In this document: one piece after another, positions 46,234 through 57,882 of the stretch
Layout: every line of letters starts with the position of its first letter
Position numbering within the stretch: the first letter of the stretch is position 1
NCBI GenBank assembly: GCA_033725935.1
Contig: MU867075.1
Span: 558,001 to 622,000 of the forward strand
Direction of reading: 5' to 3'
DNA length: 64,000 nucleotides
From: Cladorrhinum sp. PSN259
Lineage: Eukaryota; Ascomycota; Sordariomycetes; Sordariales; Podosporaceae
The notes under the pieces: generated by a model
Seen by the model: the letters and a program-made list of their open reading frames with translations, nothing else
Databases searched by the model: none
What the model was told of the DNA's origin: nothing
Made by a program: the position numbers and the translations under genes

Positions 46234-49200
46234 ATGCAGACGCTCGATGCCCTCTCTGCGTCCGAGCGCTCCAGTCCCTGCCGATGCCCGAGTCCCGTCC
46301 GCTCTCGACGACCTCACAGGCTATGCTTGTCTCTCGCTCTCACCACTGCGTCAATACTTTTGCTAAGCTCAATATGCCGCCCTGCCGAGGCTGCCTCTGT
46401 GCGCTTCGAGAACTGTCTGCCAGCATCCACCGTTCAGAGCGAACCGAAACTCCTACAATGGGTACCCAAATTTGTCGATGCCTCGTTCAACACGACGGAT
46501 CCCAAGTACACACTCCGAGTGACCATGTGGGGGAATGTTACGGGTTCCTTTTCAGGCGCTCCCCTCCCGCCTCCGGATAGCCCTGACTGGTCGAACCCAA
46601 ACAAACATGATGGAAAGATCGTCGCCGTGCCAGATCCGGATTCCGTGGACGCTAAGAGAACCACGCTGCTTGTCAATATCGGAGTCCTCACCTATGAGCC
46701 TTGGAAGAGTGACCCCACAGACTTTTGCAACACATCGCTGGCTAAAAACTTCAGCTGCCCACTTGGTTCTGTCTTCATCGATGAAGATTCCGAACAGCTT
46801 CCATACGTCCTACCGTCCGTGTCGATAAGCCACGACTTCTATTCATCCTACGCTTTCACTTCGTTTTCGCCAAAATTTCGCATTATCAATGGAGACCCAA
46901 ACAAGACGGAGCTGGGCTGTGTCACAGCGGTTGTGACACCGGATCTTGGAGACTTGGTGTGGATGCTCAAGTTCTTGCCGCTTCTCGTCTTGGTGCTCGT
47001 TGGCGCGGCCACGGTATTTGCTGCCATCTTCAGCCCATGGGGAACCTCCGATATCTTCCATTGGAGCTCCAACTACGGTCGTGATCCCGACTTACTACGA
47101 CTAGTTACGCCTGGTTTTGGCGACTGTCTCCAGTACATCCAATTCATCGTACTCAGTGGTGCATTGACACTGAACTATCCGGGATATTACCAGCCAATGG
47201 TCTCCCAGGCGTCCTGGTCCGCGCTCATGTTCAATCAAAGCTTCGTGACAAACACTACCGGTTGGCAAGCTGTCCGAGATGGGATCTATTTCACGGACGA
47301 CAAGTACGGGCTGGGTCGCCTTGCCCAGCTCTCCGGAATGGGCGAAGACCAGGATATCTGGCCTGGCATGATGGTGTGGCTGTTGGTCATCATTGCTGCC
47401 ATGTTTGTGCTTGTGCAGGCTGGATTCTTGGGCCAATGGCTCTATCGATCTATCAGAAAGATACCCGAAGAAGATCTCCGAGCCAAGAACATACCCTTCA
47501 CAATCGGGAATGTGATCCGAATCGTTCTGAACTACTTTCTCTTCCCACTTGTCGCCCTCTCCACCTTTCAGCTTGTAGTTGCTGGCAGTTCTCAAGTTTA
47601 CACCGTTGTGCTGGCCGTTCTCACCCTCGTCCTCATTATTGGCTTCGGTGCTTGGATGCTTCACCTCATCGCAACGACAAAGCCCCGAGCTTTCTTGTTC
47701 GACGATCTCGCTACTTTGCTTCTCTACGGCCCGTTATACAACACATACTCTGACGAAGCTGTGGCGTTCACATTGATACCCGTTGTCCTATCATTTGTTC
47801 GTGGCATAGCGGTTGGGGCTGTTCAACCCACTGGTGTTGCACAGGTCGTCCTCCTTGCTGTCTGTGAGGTGATTCAGATCCTGACCCTTCACGCCTTCAG
47901 GCCGTTTCACTCCCCCACGTCCATGAACGCCTACCATACGCTATTCTCAGCAATTCGACTCATCACGGTCCTGCTCATGGTAGCTTTCGTCCCCTCGTTG
48001 GGGGTAAGTGAAGGGGCCAAGGGATGGATCGGATATGCCATTCTTGGAACGCACGCCGCTGTCCTTGTGCTTGGTTTTCTTCTCAATGCAGTTCAAACCA
48101 TCGTTGAGGTGCTGGCACGGATGCTTGGAGCCGGCGGAGACGATATCCGCGGCCAGTCTAGAGGTGGGCTCTCTAAAATCTTTGGAATGAGACAGCTATC
48201 CAGACGAGCGTCCCGCCGTGAGAACGGGCCATCCCGGCAAAGCCAGCTATCGAGCTCTGCGATGCTGGATATCGAGGATGCCTCCAAAACGGGCTACATC
48301 ATGCCTGGTGGTCGAGTACGGAGCGAGTCGGCAGGCAGTATGGGTGTTATGTTGCATCACAGGCAGACAAGTATATCTGGAATGGAAACCCCAAGTTTTG
48401 ACGGCCCGGCGCGTCGCCACGACAGCGTCACTGGATCCTTTACTCCGACAACTCCTGGAGAGGCCAGCACCTTTTCCTTCTTGCCTTCACCTGGTCATCC
48501 CGTAAGGCCACAAGGTGTCCTCGCCGTACAGGCTCCGGATCCATACTACAGGCCCCCGCGACAACGACGGCCTACCATGGAGACTTCCTCGTCACCAGCC
48601 AATAAGATGGGCGGGACGTGGGTGGGTAATGACTGGGCTCAGAACCGCCTCAGTCAAGTAACGGGCATCGCCGGTGAGCCTGCGGAGCTCGGTCAACAGA
48701 TTTCTAGAGACGCCACTCCTGCACCGTATGCGATCCCATTTACACCAAGAACAGACTACTCGATGCGCGAAGCAGACTTTTATTATGGCGTCAGAGGTCA
48801 GAGACTGAACTCATATGCCCCAAGTCGCAAGCTGGGTACGGGCCCGGCCGACCCAACTGGGCCGATGGCTTCGGCCGCTGGCTGGCTAAGAAACATGTTC
48901 AAGGCCAAGGGTAAAGATAAAGGGAAGGGTTTTGAGGTCGTCAGAAGTGCGCGGATGCCACCCGCCATGCGTGCTACCGGTGGTGAATTTGAGGACGACC
49001 CAGCTCCTGAAGGGATCCCTGTTGCCATGGGAGTTCTAAGGAATGGGCCGATTGAATCTGATGATGATGATGATGAATGCCGTCAAAGGGCTGCTGCGCA
49101 GATATCACAGCAGGACCCGTCCACCGATGGCTTGGGGATCGCGAAGACAACAGGGGGCGGGGCGGAGAAGACGGGCGACTCAACAGCATCATCATCTCAT

Positions 49201-49569
49201 TTGAATGATGATGCTCCTCCTGGCGTCCCTCGAAAGAGTTCCAAACGGGATTCAAACTCGCATGCAAAAGCAATATCATTGTTACACCCAATTGACCCAG
49301 GCGGATCATCCAGCCTTGCCCCTTCCAATACCGCATCCTCGCGGCTACCGTTTGAGCGTACGCCTTCGCAAAGGAGACTTTCAGGATCATCAGCTGGACT
49401 TACCGAAGAGTTGAGTCAGGTTGATCTGCAAGACCCGTCTGGGAGCAGTGGGGAAGTCACGGCGACTGGGTATGGGTTTGTGAATCAGGGCAGTGTACAC
49501 AGAGTTGACCGCGATGTTGACTTGTTAGGCTTGGGTACCTCAGCTGAGGTGGTGAATGAGAGGAGGTGA
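46234..49569 (+). CDS. Fungal TRP-like ion channel (ML-like plus TRP domain)
   Basis: One exon of 1111 residues. A hydrophobic segment at about 30-53 (LALTTASILLLSSICRP) is a likely signal peptide, ending near AEAAS. Residues about 55-240 form a lumenal or extracellular ML-like domain with paired Cys and several N-glycosylation sites (NVTGS, NTSL, NFSC). The membrane part starts with WMLKFLPLLVLVLVGAATVF at about 243 and continues with some eight or more segments to about residue 640. The C-terminal 460 residues are cytosolic, Ser/Pro-rich and disordered, with an acidic run (DDDDDE). The layout matches the fungal TRP/FLC/Pkd2-like family, which acts in Ca2+ signalling, cell-wall integrity and polarised growth. 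It is not clear which subgroup it belongs to. Confidence 0.87.
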   Translation: MQTLDALSASERSSPCRCPSPVRSRRPHRLCLSLALTTASILLLSSICRPAEAASVRFENCLPASTVQSEPKLLQWVPKFVDASFNTTDPKYTLRVTMWGNVTGSFSGAPLPPPDSPDWSNPNKHDGKIVAVPDPDSVDAKRTTLLVNIGVLTYEPWKSDPTDFCNTSLAKNFSCPLGSVFIDEDSEQLPYVLPSVSISHDFYSSYAFTSFSPKFRIINGDPNKTELGCVTAVVTPDLGDLVWMLKFLPLLVLVLVGAATVFAAIFSPWGTSDIFHWSSNYGRDPDLLRLVTPGFGDCLQYIQFIVLSGALTLNYPGYYQPMVSQASWSALMFNQSFVTNTTGWQAVRDGIYFTDDKYGLGRLAQLSGMGEDQDIWPGMMVWLLVIIAAMFVLVQAGFLGQWLYRSIRKIPEEDLRAKNIPFTIGNVIRIVLNYFLFPLVALSTFQLVVAGSSQVYTVVLAVLTLVLIIGFGAWMLHLIATTKPRAFLFDDLATLLLYGPLYNTYSDEAVAFTLIPVVLSFVRGIAVGAVQPTGVAQVVLLAVCEVIQILTLHAFRPFHSPTSMNAYHTLFSAIRLITVLLMVAFVPSLGVSEGAKGWIGYAILGTHAAVLVLGFLLNAVQTIVEVLARMLGAGGDDIRGQSRGGLSKIFGMRQLSRRASRRENGPSRQSQLSSSAMLDIEDASKTGYIMPGGRVRSESAGSMGVMLHHRQTSISGMETPSFDGPARRHDSVTGSFTPTTPGEASTFSFLPSPGHPVRPQGVLAVQAPDPYYRPPRQRRPTMETSSSPANKMGGTWVGNDWAQNRLSQVTGIAGEPAELGQQISRDATPAPYAIPFTPRTDYSMREADFYYGVRGQRLNSYAPSRKLGTGPADPTGPMASAAGWLRNMFKAKGKDKGKGFEVVRSARMPPAMRATGGEFEDDPAPEGIPVAMGVLRNGPIESDDDDDECRQRAAAQISQQDPSTDGLGIAKTTGGGAEKTGDSTASSSHLNDDAPPGVPRKSSKRDSNSHAKAISLLHPIDPGGSSSLAPSNTASSRLPFERTPSQRRLSGSSAGLTEELSQVDLQDPSGSSGEVTATGYGFVNQGSVHRVDRDVDLLGLGTSAEVVNERR

Positions 49570-50227
49570 AGAAAGGAAACGGCACGTTTGAATCGTCTTT
49601 CTTGTTTAAGCTACGAGTGTATCCCAACTCGTACATATATAATATCCGTTTGATTTTGACGACGCACACCTCTATATGGCGCTGCATCATCCTGGACTGG
49701 GGATTTTGTACGATGGATGGTAAGCAGGCTGATGGTCTCGGTAATGATTTATCTCGGTCTCTCCTTGGTTTTTTTGGGGGGGTTTTTTTTTTTGAAGCAT
49801 TTCAAATATCTCGAAGTTTAGCGATGGCGCATAAAATGGGCATATTTCAGAGGCGGATAGGTTAGTCTTCACATGATGAGCTTCTTTGCATTTTCGATTA
49901 TGGTACTTTTTTGTGGACTTGACTGCGCGATCAAAACAGCATCTCAATATTAATCAAGTTTTGTTTGTGATTATTCATGATTTCAATCTATTGCTGTGTG
50001 ATAATAATCTTGGGGTATCATTTCTCATTCGTCTCATTGTAATAGAATCTCTATAATCTCATCGATGATCACAACCATAAATCAATTAAGTGCCGGAAAT
50101 GTCCAATGCCATCGCTACCATATCGCTGATTTCGAAAAAAAGAAATTGCAGGCCAAACCATCCAAAACTTGTTATAAAGAAACCATCATTTACTTATTGC
50201 CAGCCTCAGCCACCGAAGTTAGGGCAC
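49570..50227. other. Convergent intergenic
   Basis: A 658 bp AT-rich spacer between two stop codons. It includes a T-G-T homopolymer block at about 49768-49793 resembling the one at 5913-5960. I see no gene. Confidence 0.55.
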
Positions 50228-51046
50228 CTAAAGACCATATAAAAGATTCAGCCCTGCAACACCGGCGGCTACCGCACCGGCGAGTCCAACATGCGCAGCT
50301 TTTGGCCTAGGAGCCGCATTACCAGTGCCGAAAATGAATCCTCCGGCTGCAGTCGCAGACAGAGTACACATGGTGGGCCTCAAATCGCGACAAGCAACGC
50401 TCGACAAGCTGCTGCCTGCATGTCCGGGAGTTTACCAGGTCAGTATATATAAAACTCGCGAAATGCAAAAAAAGAAGAAAAAGAAAGGCCAGTCCATACA
50501 TATACTCGTGGCGCTTGCAGGATCGTAGGTGACTCCCGCAGCGGCCGTAACCGTCGTCCCTCCTCCCCCCGGCACGGCAATCGTTACCGCGTAACCCCCT
50601 CCAACGGCGCCTTGTCCCTGAAGCTGAGCGGTACATGCGGCATTATTAGCGCTGCATTGCCTGACGGCCTGGCTGCAGTCCTCCCGGTTCGCAAAGTAGG
50701 TCGCGATGAAGGGGAACGAGAAGTACTGGTTCTGGACGTAGGAGACGGCCGTTGTCTGCTGGGGGCTGGGCGTGACGAAGCTCGCGGGCGCGGTGCCGGT
50801 ACATACGGCACCTGCTGGGCAGCAGGCCGGACTGTTGTTGGTGTCGAGGCCGCAGGTTTGTCCGTTCGCGCAGCAGATGCCGTTGAAGACGGCGCCCTGG
50901 TTTCCGCAGCTAAAGAAGTTTGGAATGCATCCTCCAGTTTGGCGCTTCGCTAGGGCTGCCGGCGCTGCCGTCTGAACTGGCTGGAAAGGCTGGAGACTGG
51001 CGCAAACTGTCGACGCTGTCGCAAGGACCAGGAGGATGGTGTTCAT
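50228..51046 (-). CDS. Secreted cysteine-rich protein, predicted GPI-anchored
   Basis: Two exons, 51046-50500 and 50415-50228, give 244 residues. The intron (84 bp) splits a Cys codon in ATSICSSLSS; without splicing the frame ends in a Phe run of non-coding origin. A signal peptide covers about 1-17 (MNTILLVLATASTVCAS), followed by a Lys-Arg site (LAKRQTGG) suited to Kex2. A Cys-rich segment follows (CIPNFFSCGNQG, GICCANGQTCG, ACCPAGAVC), then a middle part with DCSQAVRQCSANNAAC, and CRDLRPTMCTLSA in exon 2. The C-terminus is hydrophobic (HVGLAGAVAAGVAGLNLLYG) after small residues, as in GPI signals. It is probably a cell-wall or surface protein. No enzyme motif is seen and the function is unknown. 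Confidence 0.82.
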
Positions 51047-51559
51047 GGCTGGTTTGTTTGTACACTATGCGTGGGAGATATGAACAAGTAATATCTTCAT
51101 GTGCTGGACAAGGTTTAAAAATTGCCGGGTCTATGTAGGTACTGTATGCACAATTGAATTCATGGAATCGGGGAACAAGAAAAGTAATAGCAAGCGCCTT
51201 CTTTCCTGTCTTGCTGGTGCGACAAACCAATGCGAAGCCTCTCTCGTTGGACAGCGCGGCACAGCGGTGTATGTACGACCAACCACCATTCGGCATGGAC
51301 AGGTAGGCGGCTAGCTGATTGGATATTATTTCTGTCCAACCAGAGCTCGCATCGCTGCTGTGATGTCATCCTATTGCTGGCCCAGCAACCCACTGATCAA
51401 ACCAGCAGCTCGGGCACCCTTGCTTGGCGATACTGGCCTCGGTGCTTGGATTTTGTCGTCGTTTGGCGGGGTAATCAATTCGATGCAACAACGAACGTGG
51501 GGCAGCAGAAGAGACACGCACGCATACAAAACATACATACATACATATACAGATTACAT
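51047..51559. other. Intergenic between the 336-residue protein gene and the GPI-protein gene
   Basis: A 513 bp spacer: promoter of the secreted protein gene and 3' end of the next. I see no gene. Confidence 0.5.
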
Positions 51560-52570
51560 TTACGCTCCCCTGAGATGGCCTAGGATGGCCCGAAGCCTGA
51601 GGAGAGCAGTTGGCTCAGTCGGTTTTTCGCCCGGTTTTACCTCCTCCAGCTTCTTGACTTCAGCTCGTGCCTCGTCGACCAGTGCGCTTAGATCACCCCA
51701 GACCTCGTCCTGGTAGTCTGTCAGCACTCGAGACCATTGGTTGACCCATGTATCCCATGCCTCGCTGGCATCCGCTGTACCCAAATGCAGGGCCAGATTG
51801 CCTGCCTGTTGCGTGTCGGCTGGGCCTTGTGGATTCAAGTACTCGGGAATAAAGTTGAGGATATTGTCCCAGGCAGCCTCCCACGAGGTGCGATGGCTGT
51901 CTGCTTCCCCGCCGAAGAGAGCTTTGCGCAAACTTGACAAGTCGTCGTCTGAGAGCACCTCGCCGGTAGAGAGGTCAAGCTCTGAATTATCGTTGGTGGA
52001 GAGCAGCGCTACAACATCACCACCATCCGCCGCCATATGTTCCAATACAGACTGCGATGGCTGACGGGCAGTTGGGGTGACTGGCGATGCCTCAGCAGCA
52101 GATGTGGACGACGATTGTCGAGCACCCTCCTGCCCTCCCTCCACCGCAGCAGGGTCCGACAGCATCGGCACATCGTCACTGTCCAAAAATGCGGCAAAAG
52201 ATGCGTCCTCACGAGCAATGTGTTCCTGAACATGGCCCGGCCTCATAGTCTCGCCACTTGGGATGCTTGGCCGGATCTGAACAGAGCTCTCACCTACTCG
52301 AGCAAGAGACTGTCCGACTTGCGACGACTGGCCCCCTTTCCCACTACCGCCGAGGCGAATACCTGGTTCTGGAGGCCCGGACAACAAGGACGACGGTAAT
52401 GAGAGGGCTGACTGTGCAATGCGCGAGAGCGTCGATGAAGAGCTCTGTTCGGTGGTATCGTGAGGGCCATCGTGACCACCTTGCCCAATATCTTTCCCTT
52501 TCCCTTTTCCAATCCCTCTCCCCTCCCCATCCCGGCCTTGTTTTCCGTCTCTAGACCCCTCGCTCGCCAT
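51560..52570 (-). CDS. Uncharacterised protein, 336 residues
   Basis: A single exon. The frame stays open upstream to about 52738, but the first ATG is at 52570 (MASEGSRDGKQGRDGEGRG). I do not recognise the family. The N-terminal 90 residues are Gly/Ser/Lys-rich and disordered. HVQEHIAREDASFAAFLDSD, near residue 115, and LSDDDLSSLRKALFGGEADS, near 220, look like short conserved helices. The C-terminal third is ordered and Trp-rich (SWEAAWDNILNFIPEYL, DTWVNQWSRVLTDYQDEVWG) and ends with a predicted coiled helix (LVDEARAEVKKLEEV). There is no signal peptide or membrane segment. It shares a divergent promoter region with the B55 gene. Confidence 0.72.
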   Translation of the reverse strand: MASEGSRDGKQGRDGEGRGIGKGKGKDIGQGGHDGPHDTTEQSSSSTLSRIAQSALSLPSSLLSGPPEPGIRLGGSGKGGQSSQVGQSLARVGESSVQIRPSIPSGETMRPGHVQEHIAREDASFAAFLDSDDVPMLSDPAAVEGGQEGARQSSSTSAAEASPVTPTARQPSQSVLEHMAADGGDVVALLSTNDNSELDLSTGEVLSDDDLSSLRKALFGGEADSHRTSWEAAWDNILNFIPEYLNPQGPADTQQAGNLALHLGTADASEAWDTWVNQWSRVLTDYQDEVWGDLSALVDEARAEVKKLEEVKPGEKPTEPTALLRLRAILGHLRGA

Positions 52571-53720
52571 TTCTTGGTCGCTTCTTTTGTCGTATATATA
52601 GTGCGTGGTTATTGGATGTAGCCGGACACAAACGAGCGCAGTCCAAGTCACTGACAAACGTTGGGCATGTGATGTGTGGCAGCCCAGCTTGGATAAAGCG
52701 TGCACGAGTCGGCCGTTCTTTGTGCTGTGCCGACACACAGAACGTCCACAAATTGTTGGTTTGAACTAGCAGTTAAATGGGTAGATACCGGTAGGTTGGC
52801 AGGTGCTGTTTAAAAAGTATCGACTGGAACGGTGAGCTTGCAAGCTACCTGTAGTTGAAGAAGTCGGAAGCCCGAGGTAAACGGAACCTGGAATACATAC
52901 TTAAGGTAGCTAGGTAGCTATAGACTATGAGAAGACTTGTAAACCTCGCACTGTGTATTCTGGGAAGGGAATCAATCATTTAAGGTCAGGTATGTAGCTG
53001 ATGCTTTCGGGCCCCTCCTCAGTGGTGGACCATTTTTGTCCCCAGTTTGGCCGATTTGGGCTCAGTGGACTCTGGCCGCACTGCGAACGAAGTGCCCACC
53101 CACCACCACCTACCAGAGCCCATTGCGCCAACACCGACTCCCCGTCATTTCAAGCTTAACCTGTTTCCAACTATCTCCATCTCCCAAAGCTTTTTCGTCA
53201 CTACTCAAACACGGTCGGTGTGCGTCCTAGCTCCAGACGCGCCTCCCCGCACTCTGCATTTGCCTGTACACACATCCAGTTGGATCCTGACCCCGGGACT
53301 CAGAAGCAGTTCTTTTCACTCCGTCGCCGCCATTCTTTTTGCCGCTGCCAGCAGGCGAACCAACACCGGGCGGCACAGCCAGCACAGCGCACCCTCCACC
53401 ATTACCAGCACCACACACCCCGCGTCAATCTCCCAAAACTCCCGGAGGACGTCAAACATACTGTCCCCTGGACACCCGGCTTGACATCCCACCAACCTCG
53501 GACCTCCCTCTCCTCTCCGCGTCGCTCCCATAACCTTTTATATCCTCTCCGTCGACCTCAACCCCGCCCGACATCGCGTGCCGCCCAACCCCCCCCCGGA
53601 ACCTTGTTTGTCCACCACCGCCGGCCCCAGCTGCCTGCGTCTTCTTCCTCTTCGTCTTTTAGATACTAGTTAGCGGCGTAGTGGGACTCCCCCCTCCGTC
53701 AGCGACTACCGGTTGTGAAG
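52571..53720. other. Divergent promoter and CT-rich leader of the B55 gene
   Basis: A 1.15 kb spacer. From about 53090 to the B55 start the plus strand is strongly C-rich, as in a long 5' leader. GGTAGCTAGGTAGCTA lies at about 52906-52921. I see no gene. Confidence 0.55.
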
Positions 53721-55623
53721 ATGGTAGACACAGAAGCAAATGTCCCGACATGGAAGTTCACCCAGTAAGACACCCCTCCCCCCTGCCATTTCTCCCTTCC
53801 CCTGTTCCTGCATCGTACAGACAAGACCTGTTTTCACATGCACCCCTACACTCACAATATTGTCGTATCTGTTTTGTGATCTGTTTGCTAACCCCGCCTC
53901 AACAGATGCTTCGGCGACAAGGGAGATGTCGAAGACATAACGGAAGGTACGACACAAAACGGCAGCTCCCCAGGTACCTCGGTGCTCATATATTATGTTA
54001 CCTGCCTTGATATCCATGTACCTTATTGTTGCTCATTGTTTGACTGACTAGAGCCTTCCCCAGCCGATATCATCTCGACAGTCGAGTTCGATCACACGGG
54101 CAACTACCTTGCAACGGGCGATAAAGGCGGACGTGTCGTGTTATTTGAGCGGAATGAGACGGTCAGTTCGGGAGCCACACATTCCTACGGGACAAACTGT
54201 TGCTTACTCGTCTTGACAGAAAAAAACGTGCGAATACAAGTTCCATACCGAGTTCCAGTCCCACGAGCCCGAGTTCGATTACCTCAAGTCGCTGGAGATC
54301 GAGGAGAAGATCAACAAGATTAAGTGGTGCCGGAGGCAGAACGCCTCGCACTATCTTTTGTCGACAAACGACAAGACCATCAAACTCTGGAAGGTCTTTG
54401 AGAAGTCGCTCAAGGTTGTGGCCGAGAACAATCTCTCGCATGACCTGACTCCGGCAAATATAGGCGGCGGCGGCGGCGCACCGCGCCCTGTTCCCAACTC
54501 TCAGTTCCGCAACGCCAGTGATCTGAAGCTGCCCAGACTCACCCATCATGACACCGTAGTTGCGGCTGTACCTCGGCGGACTTATGCCAACGCCCATGCC
54601 TACCATATCAACAGCATTTCAGTCAACAGTGATGGAGAGACCTTTATCAGCAGTGATGATTTGCGCATCAACCTGTGGAACCTCAACATCCAAGACCAGA
54701 GCTTCAATATTGTAGACATCAAGCCGGCCAACATGGAGGAGCTCACAGAGGTTATCACCGCGGCAGAGTTCCACCCCTTGAGCTGCAACTGGTTCATGTA
54801 CGCCAGCTCCAAGGGCACCATCAAGCTGGCTGACATGCGGGAGAGTGCTCTGTGCGACCAGCACGCCAAGCGTATGTTTCCTCCCCATTGTTCTCTCGTC
54901 CTATGTTGAGGCTAACCCATTTCTTACTGATTTTTTCCCTTGATAGTGTTTGAGCAAGAAGAGGATCCTTCATCTCGGTCATTCTTTTCCGAAATCATCT
55001 CATCCATCTCAGACGTGCGCTTTTCCTATGACGGGAGATACATCCTTTCACGCGATTACCTAACTGTCAAGATTTGGGACGTCAACATGGAGAGACAGCC
55101 AGTGAAGACGATTCCGATTCACGAGCACCTTAGGCCGAGACTCTGTGACACGTACGAGAATGACAGCATCTTCGACAAATTTGAAGTAGTTTTCTCGGGT
55201 GATGGCAAGAATGTCATGACAGGAAGCTACAACAACAACTTCATGATCTATCCTTCAGATCCAGAGAAGGAGGTGGAAGTGGTACTGCAGGCAGACAAGT
55301 CGGCATTCAAGGCCAAGAAGGTGGGCGTGCCGACTCCGATCAATTCATCAACAAGCCCGACGGCCAACGGGAAGAAAGGTGGCTCGCGGGCTGGCAGCCC
55401 GGCTGCGGCGGGCCAGGGACAAAGGATGCGCAAGGAGACGGATGCCGATCAGATCGACTTTAACAAGAAGATCCTCCACATGAGCTGGCATCCCTTCGAG
55501 GACAGTATTGCTATTGCAGCGACTAATAATGTAAGAGCCTCTGAACCGAATAACGATTTGGTTTCCATGTTTGTTCTCTTTACTAACGCATTTGCCTAGC
55601 TGTTTGTCTTTTCGGCTCTCTAG
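53721..55623 (+). CDS. cdc55: PP2A regulatory subunit B55 (Cdc55-like)
   Basis: Six exons, 53721-53764, 53906-53946, 54064-54161, 54220-54871, 54947-55530 and 55600-55623, give 480 residues. The first two exons are 44 and 41 bp and the last only 24 bp (LFVFSAL). The protein is a seven-bladed WD40 propeller: ADIISTVEFDHTGNYLATGD, FQSHEPEFDYLKSLEIEEKI, NKIKWC, LLSTNDKTIKLWKV, FISSDDLRINLWNL, SDVRFSYDGRYILSRDYLTV and PIHEHLRPRLCDTYENDSIF. All are B55 hallmarks. A Gly/Ser-rich insertion between blades 6 and 7 (SPTANGKKGGSRAGSPAAAG) is normal in fungi. B55 guides PP2A to substrates and controls mitotic exit, morphogenesis and growth. Confidence 0.95.
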
Positions 55624-56814
55624 AAGGAGCGCCTAGATTCGGGAGGGCCCATCATAGCAGGTTGGTCGGGCCAGCATCGGCATCGGACTGGCTAGGGTTG
55701 TGAGGACCGAGGATGGTGATGGCCGCCAGCCCCAAGCATTAGTAGTCTTAGACCGTCGCGCAACGCTTTGATGCGAAGTGTCGCGGGGTTTATCTTCCTG
55801 GTCTTGTCATGGTAGCAACTTGCGAAGCAAAGTTAAGGGCAGGCAGAGCAGCAGCTCATAGGAACTGGGGATGGCGCAAGAGACCAGCGATGTATGGAAT
55901 GTATACTATGCAAAATCATGGCAGGTCCCAAGTGAATCAAAACCCAGCTGAGGGCGGCAAGTCTTGATTTCGGGCATGGCATCGACAAGTAGATATGGTC
56001 TTATTTGGGCACGCGGTTGGGTGTTTACATCAAGGCAGACGAGGTAGAGAATAGTTATTTAGCACCACCATCCAATAGGGTGCTCGGAGATTAGCAGTCT
56101 CCAAATGCAAAAAAGATATTGGCGTACTAAATGTAAAGTCGTTGGTGTCAACGACGCAGGGGAATTTATGGTGATTGTATGGATACACAACGATTACAGG
56201 AAAGTTACGGATGCGCACGGGTATTGGAGATCTGCCAGCTGCCAGTTTGCTTTTCGCCTGCGCTAAGATGAAAGTGTATTTGCCGAGCCTCGCAAGCTCA
56301 GTTCTCCACCCGGTATGCGAGGCTGCCAAGCTTGGCACCAGACTTCGACATTTGGCGAGACCGCTGCCAGATACTGAGGCTGAAACCCCGCCAGTGAGGT
56401 ACCAGGTACTCCGTGCTTCTCTGCCTGACAGAGAAACACTCCTCACTGTGCACTGTGGCCCCACCACATTCTCGAGGCAAGCCACACCACAGACAGTTGC
56501 AAGGGTCCAACGACCGGCGGCGCGACATCCATTCATTGAGCAAGTCCCGCCGCACTGTGACGAACGTCAAAGAAAGCCGACAGTTTGGTTCAAGTTGAAG
56601 CTTGTTACATCTTGCAACGAAAGGCATTATTTTCCACATTTTACCAGAGCCTCTAAGAGATACTCTTCATTTCCATCTGAACCCAACAAGGGAAACCCAT
56701 AAATCAAAACCTCATTTCCTCGGGCCAATTTGCCTCTCCTTTGGTTTTTCATCACTCAACCTCTCTCTGGTTTCTTGAAAAAAACAAAAACAAAACAAAA
56801 ACAAAACAAAAACA
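55624..56814. other. Intergenic between B55 and RPB4 genes
   Basis: A 1.19 kb spacer with the 3' end of the B55 gene and the promoter of RPB4. Open frames of 168 and 175 codons overlap on opposite strands and look like chance. Confidence 0.55.
56776..56814. repeat. AAAAC-type repeat in the RPB4 leader
   Basis: Alternating AAAAC and AAAAAC units directly before the RPB4 ATG. The A-rich context suits efficient translation starts. Confidence 0.75.
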
Positions 56815-57341
56815 ATGTCAGACCAAGCCCATGCGCCGACCGCGCGAGCCAAGCCGCCGCCGCCGGGAGAGGAAGAGGCCGGGGCGTTCCTCAAGCTAGG
56901 AGAGTTCGAGGACGTGGACACGCTGACGCTGTCCGAGGCGTCGCTGGTCATCAATGCACTCATTTCAAAGAGGCGGAAGGACCGAAAGGACCGCAACGAC
57001 ACCGAGGCGCTCAACAAGACGCTCGACTATCTCGACGCATTCGCCAGGTTCAAGCAGAAGGAGAACGTCGAGGCCGTGGAGAGGCTGCTGAGCGCGCACA
57101 AGGAACTTACCAAGTACGAGAGGGCACAGATTGGTATGTTGCTTGTCTTTGCTTTCTTTCCGTGTTATCATCAAAAAGATGTGCTGGCTAATCAGTGTCT
57201 CTTTTTATCTGCTACACAGGTTCCCTATGCTGCGATAGCGCCGACGAGTGCAAAACATTGATCCCTTCTCTGTCGGAAAAGATAAGCGACGAGGACCTGC
57301 AAGAACTGCTAGACGACATGGCTAAGCTCATGAGCGCGTAA
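56815..57341 (+). CDS. rpb4: RNA polymerase II subunit RPB4
   Basis: Two exons, 56815-57133 and 57220-57341, give 146 residues; the 86 bp intron has a GTATGT donor and splits the Gly codon in AQIGSLCCDSADE. Family features: a variable N-terminus, GEFEDVDTLTLSEASLVINA, then RRKDRKDRNDTEALNKTLDY, an HRDC-like helical core (FKQKENVEAVERLLSAHKEL) and a C-terminal YERAQIGSLC plus EDLQELLDDMAKLMSA. RPB4 pairs with RPB7 to form the stalk of RNA polymerase II, which acts in initiation, RNA exit and mRNA decay. The length is shorter than yeast Rpb4 because the yeast linker is missing, as in other filamentous fungi. Confidence 0.95.
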
Positions 57342-57882
57342 TATAATACATAATATAATCTTGATTGAGGCGCGGGGACTCTGTCTGTCAATATCTGGGG
57401 GGATGAAACTGCATGGCATCGGCGTCACGGAGATATATGGGGACTAAATTTTGCTCTTTTCGTCTTGGTTTTATTTATTTTCCGTTCTCCTTCAAAGAGC
57501 GACACGCTTCCCTCACCAGCTGTGGTTACCCACTCACAGTCGATGACATATGGTGGTAGTGGGTATGGGCGAAAAAAAAAAGTCTAACCTGTCTATTCTA
57601 ATCTATGTGTGTGTGTCGTTCCCTTGAAAATGAAGTCCGCGCATGCTAAGAGTTGTAATAGTCTATATCTATCCGTTCAAAATCCCCCCTTGCGATGATC
57701 AGCGAACCCTCCCATCCGGGGTATCATATTGTCCCAAGAGATCAAGAAAACCGTATTCGCGTAAAAAAAATAAAAATAAAAATAAACGAAAGATGGAAGG
57801 AAAAGGAAAACAAATAAATTTTCAACAAGCTGACACCCACCCAGGCATCCACACTCCTCCATCAACTTGGCATTAGGCATCA
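57342..57882. other. Convergent intergenic
   Basis: A 541 bp spacer between two stop codons, made of 3' regions with A-rich runs. I see no gene. Confidence 0.55.

Noticed and set aside
56030..56702. Overlapping 168- and 175-codon frames on opposite strands between the B55 and RPB4 genes
   Set aside because: No recognisable domain, mutual overlap and no splice-linked continuation; treated as spacer.
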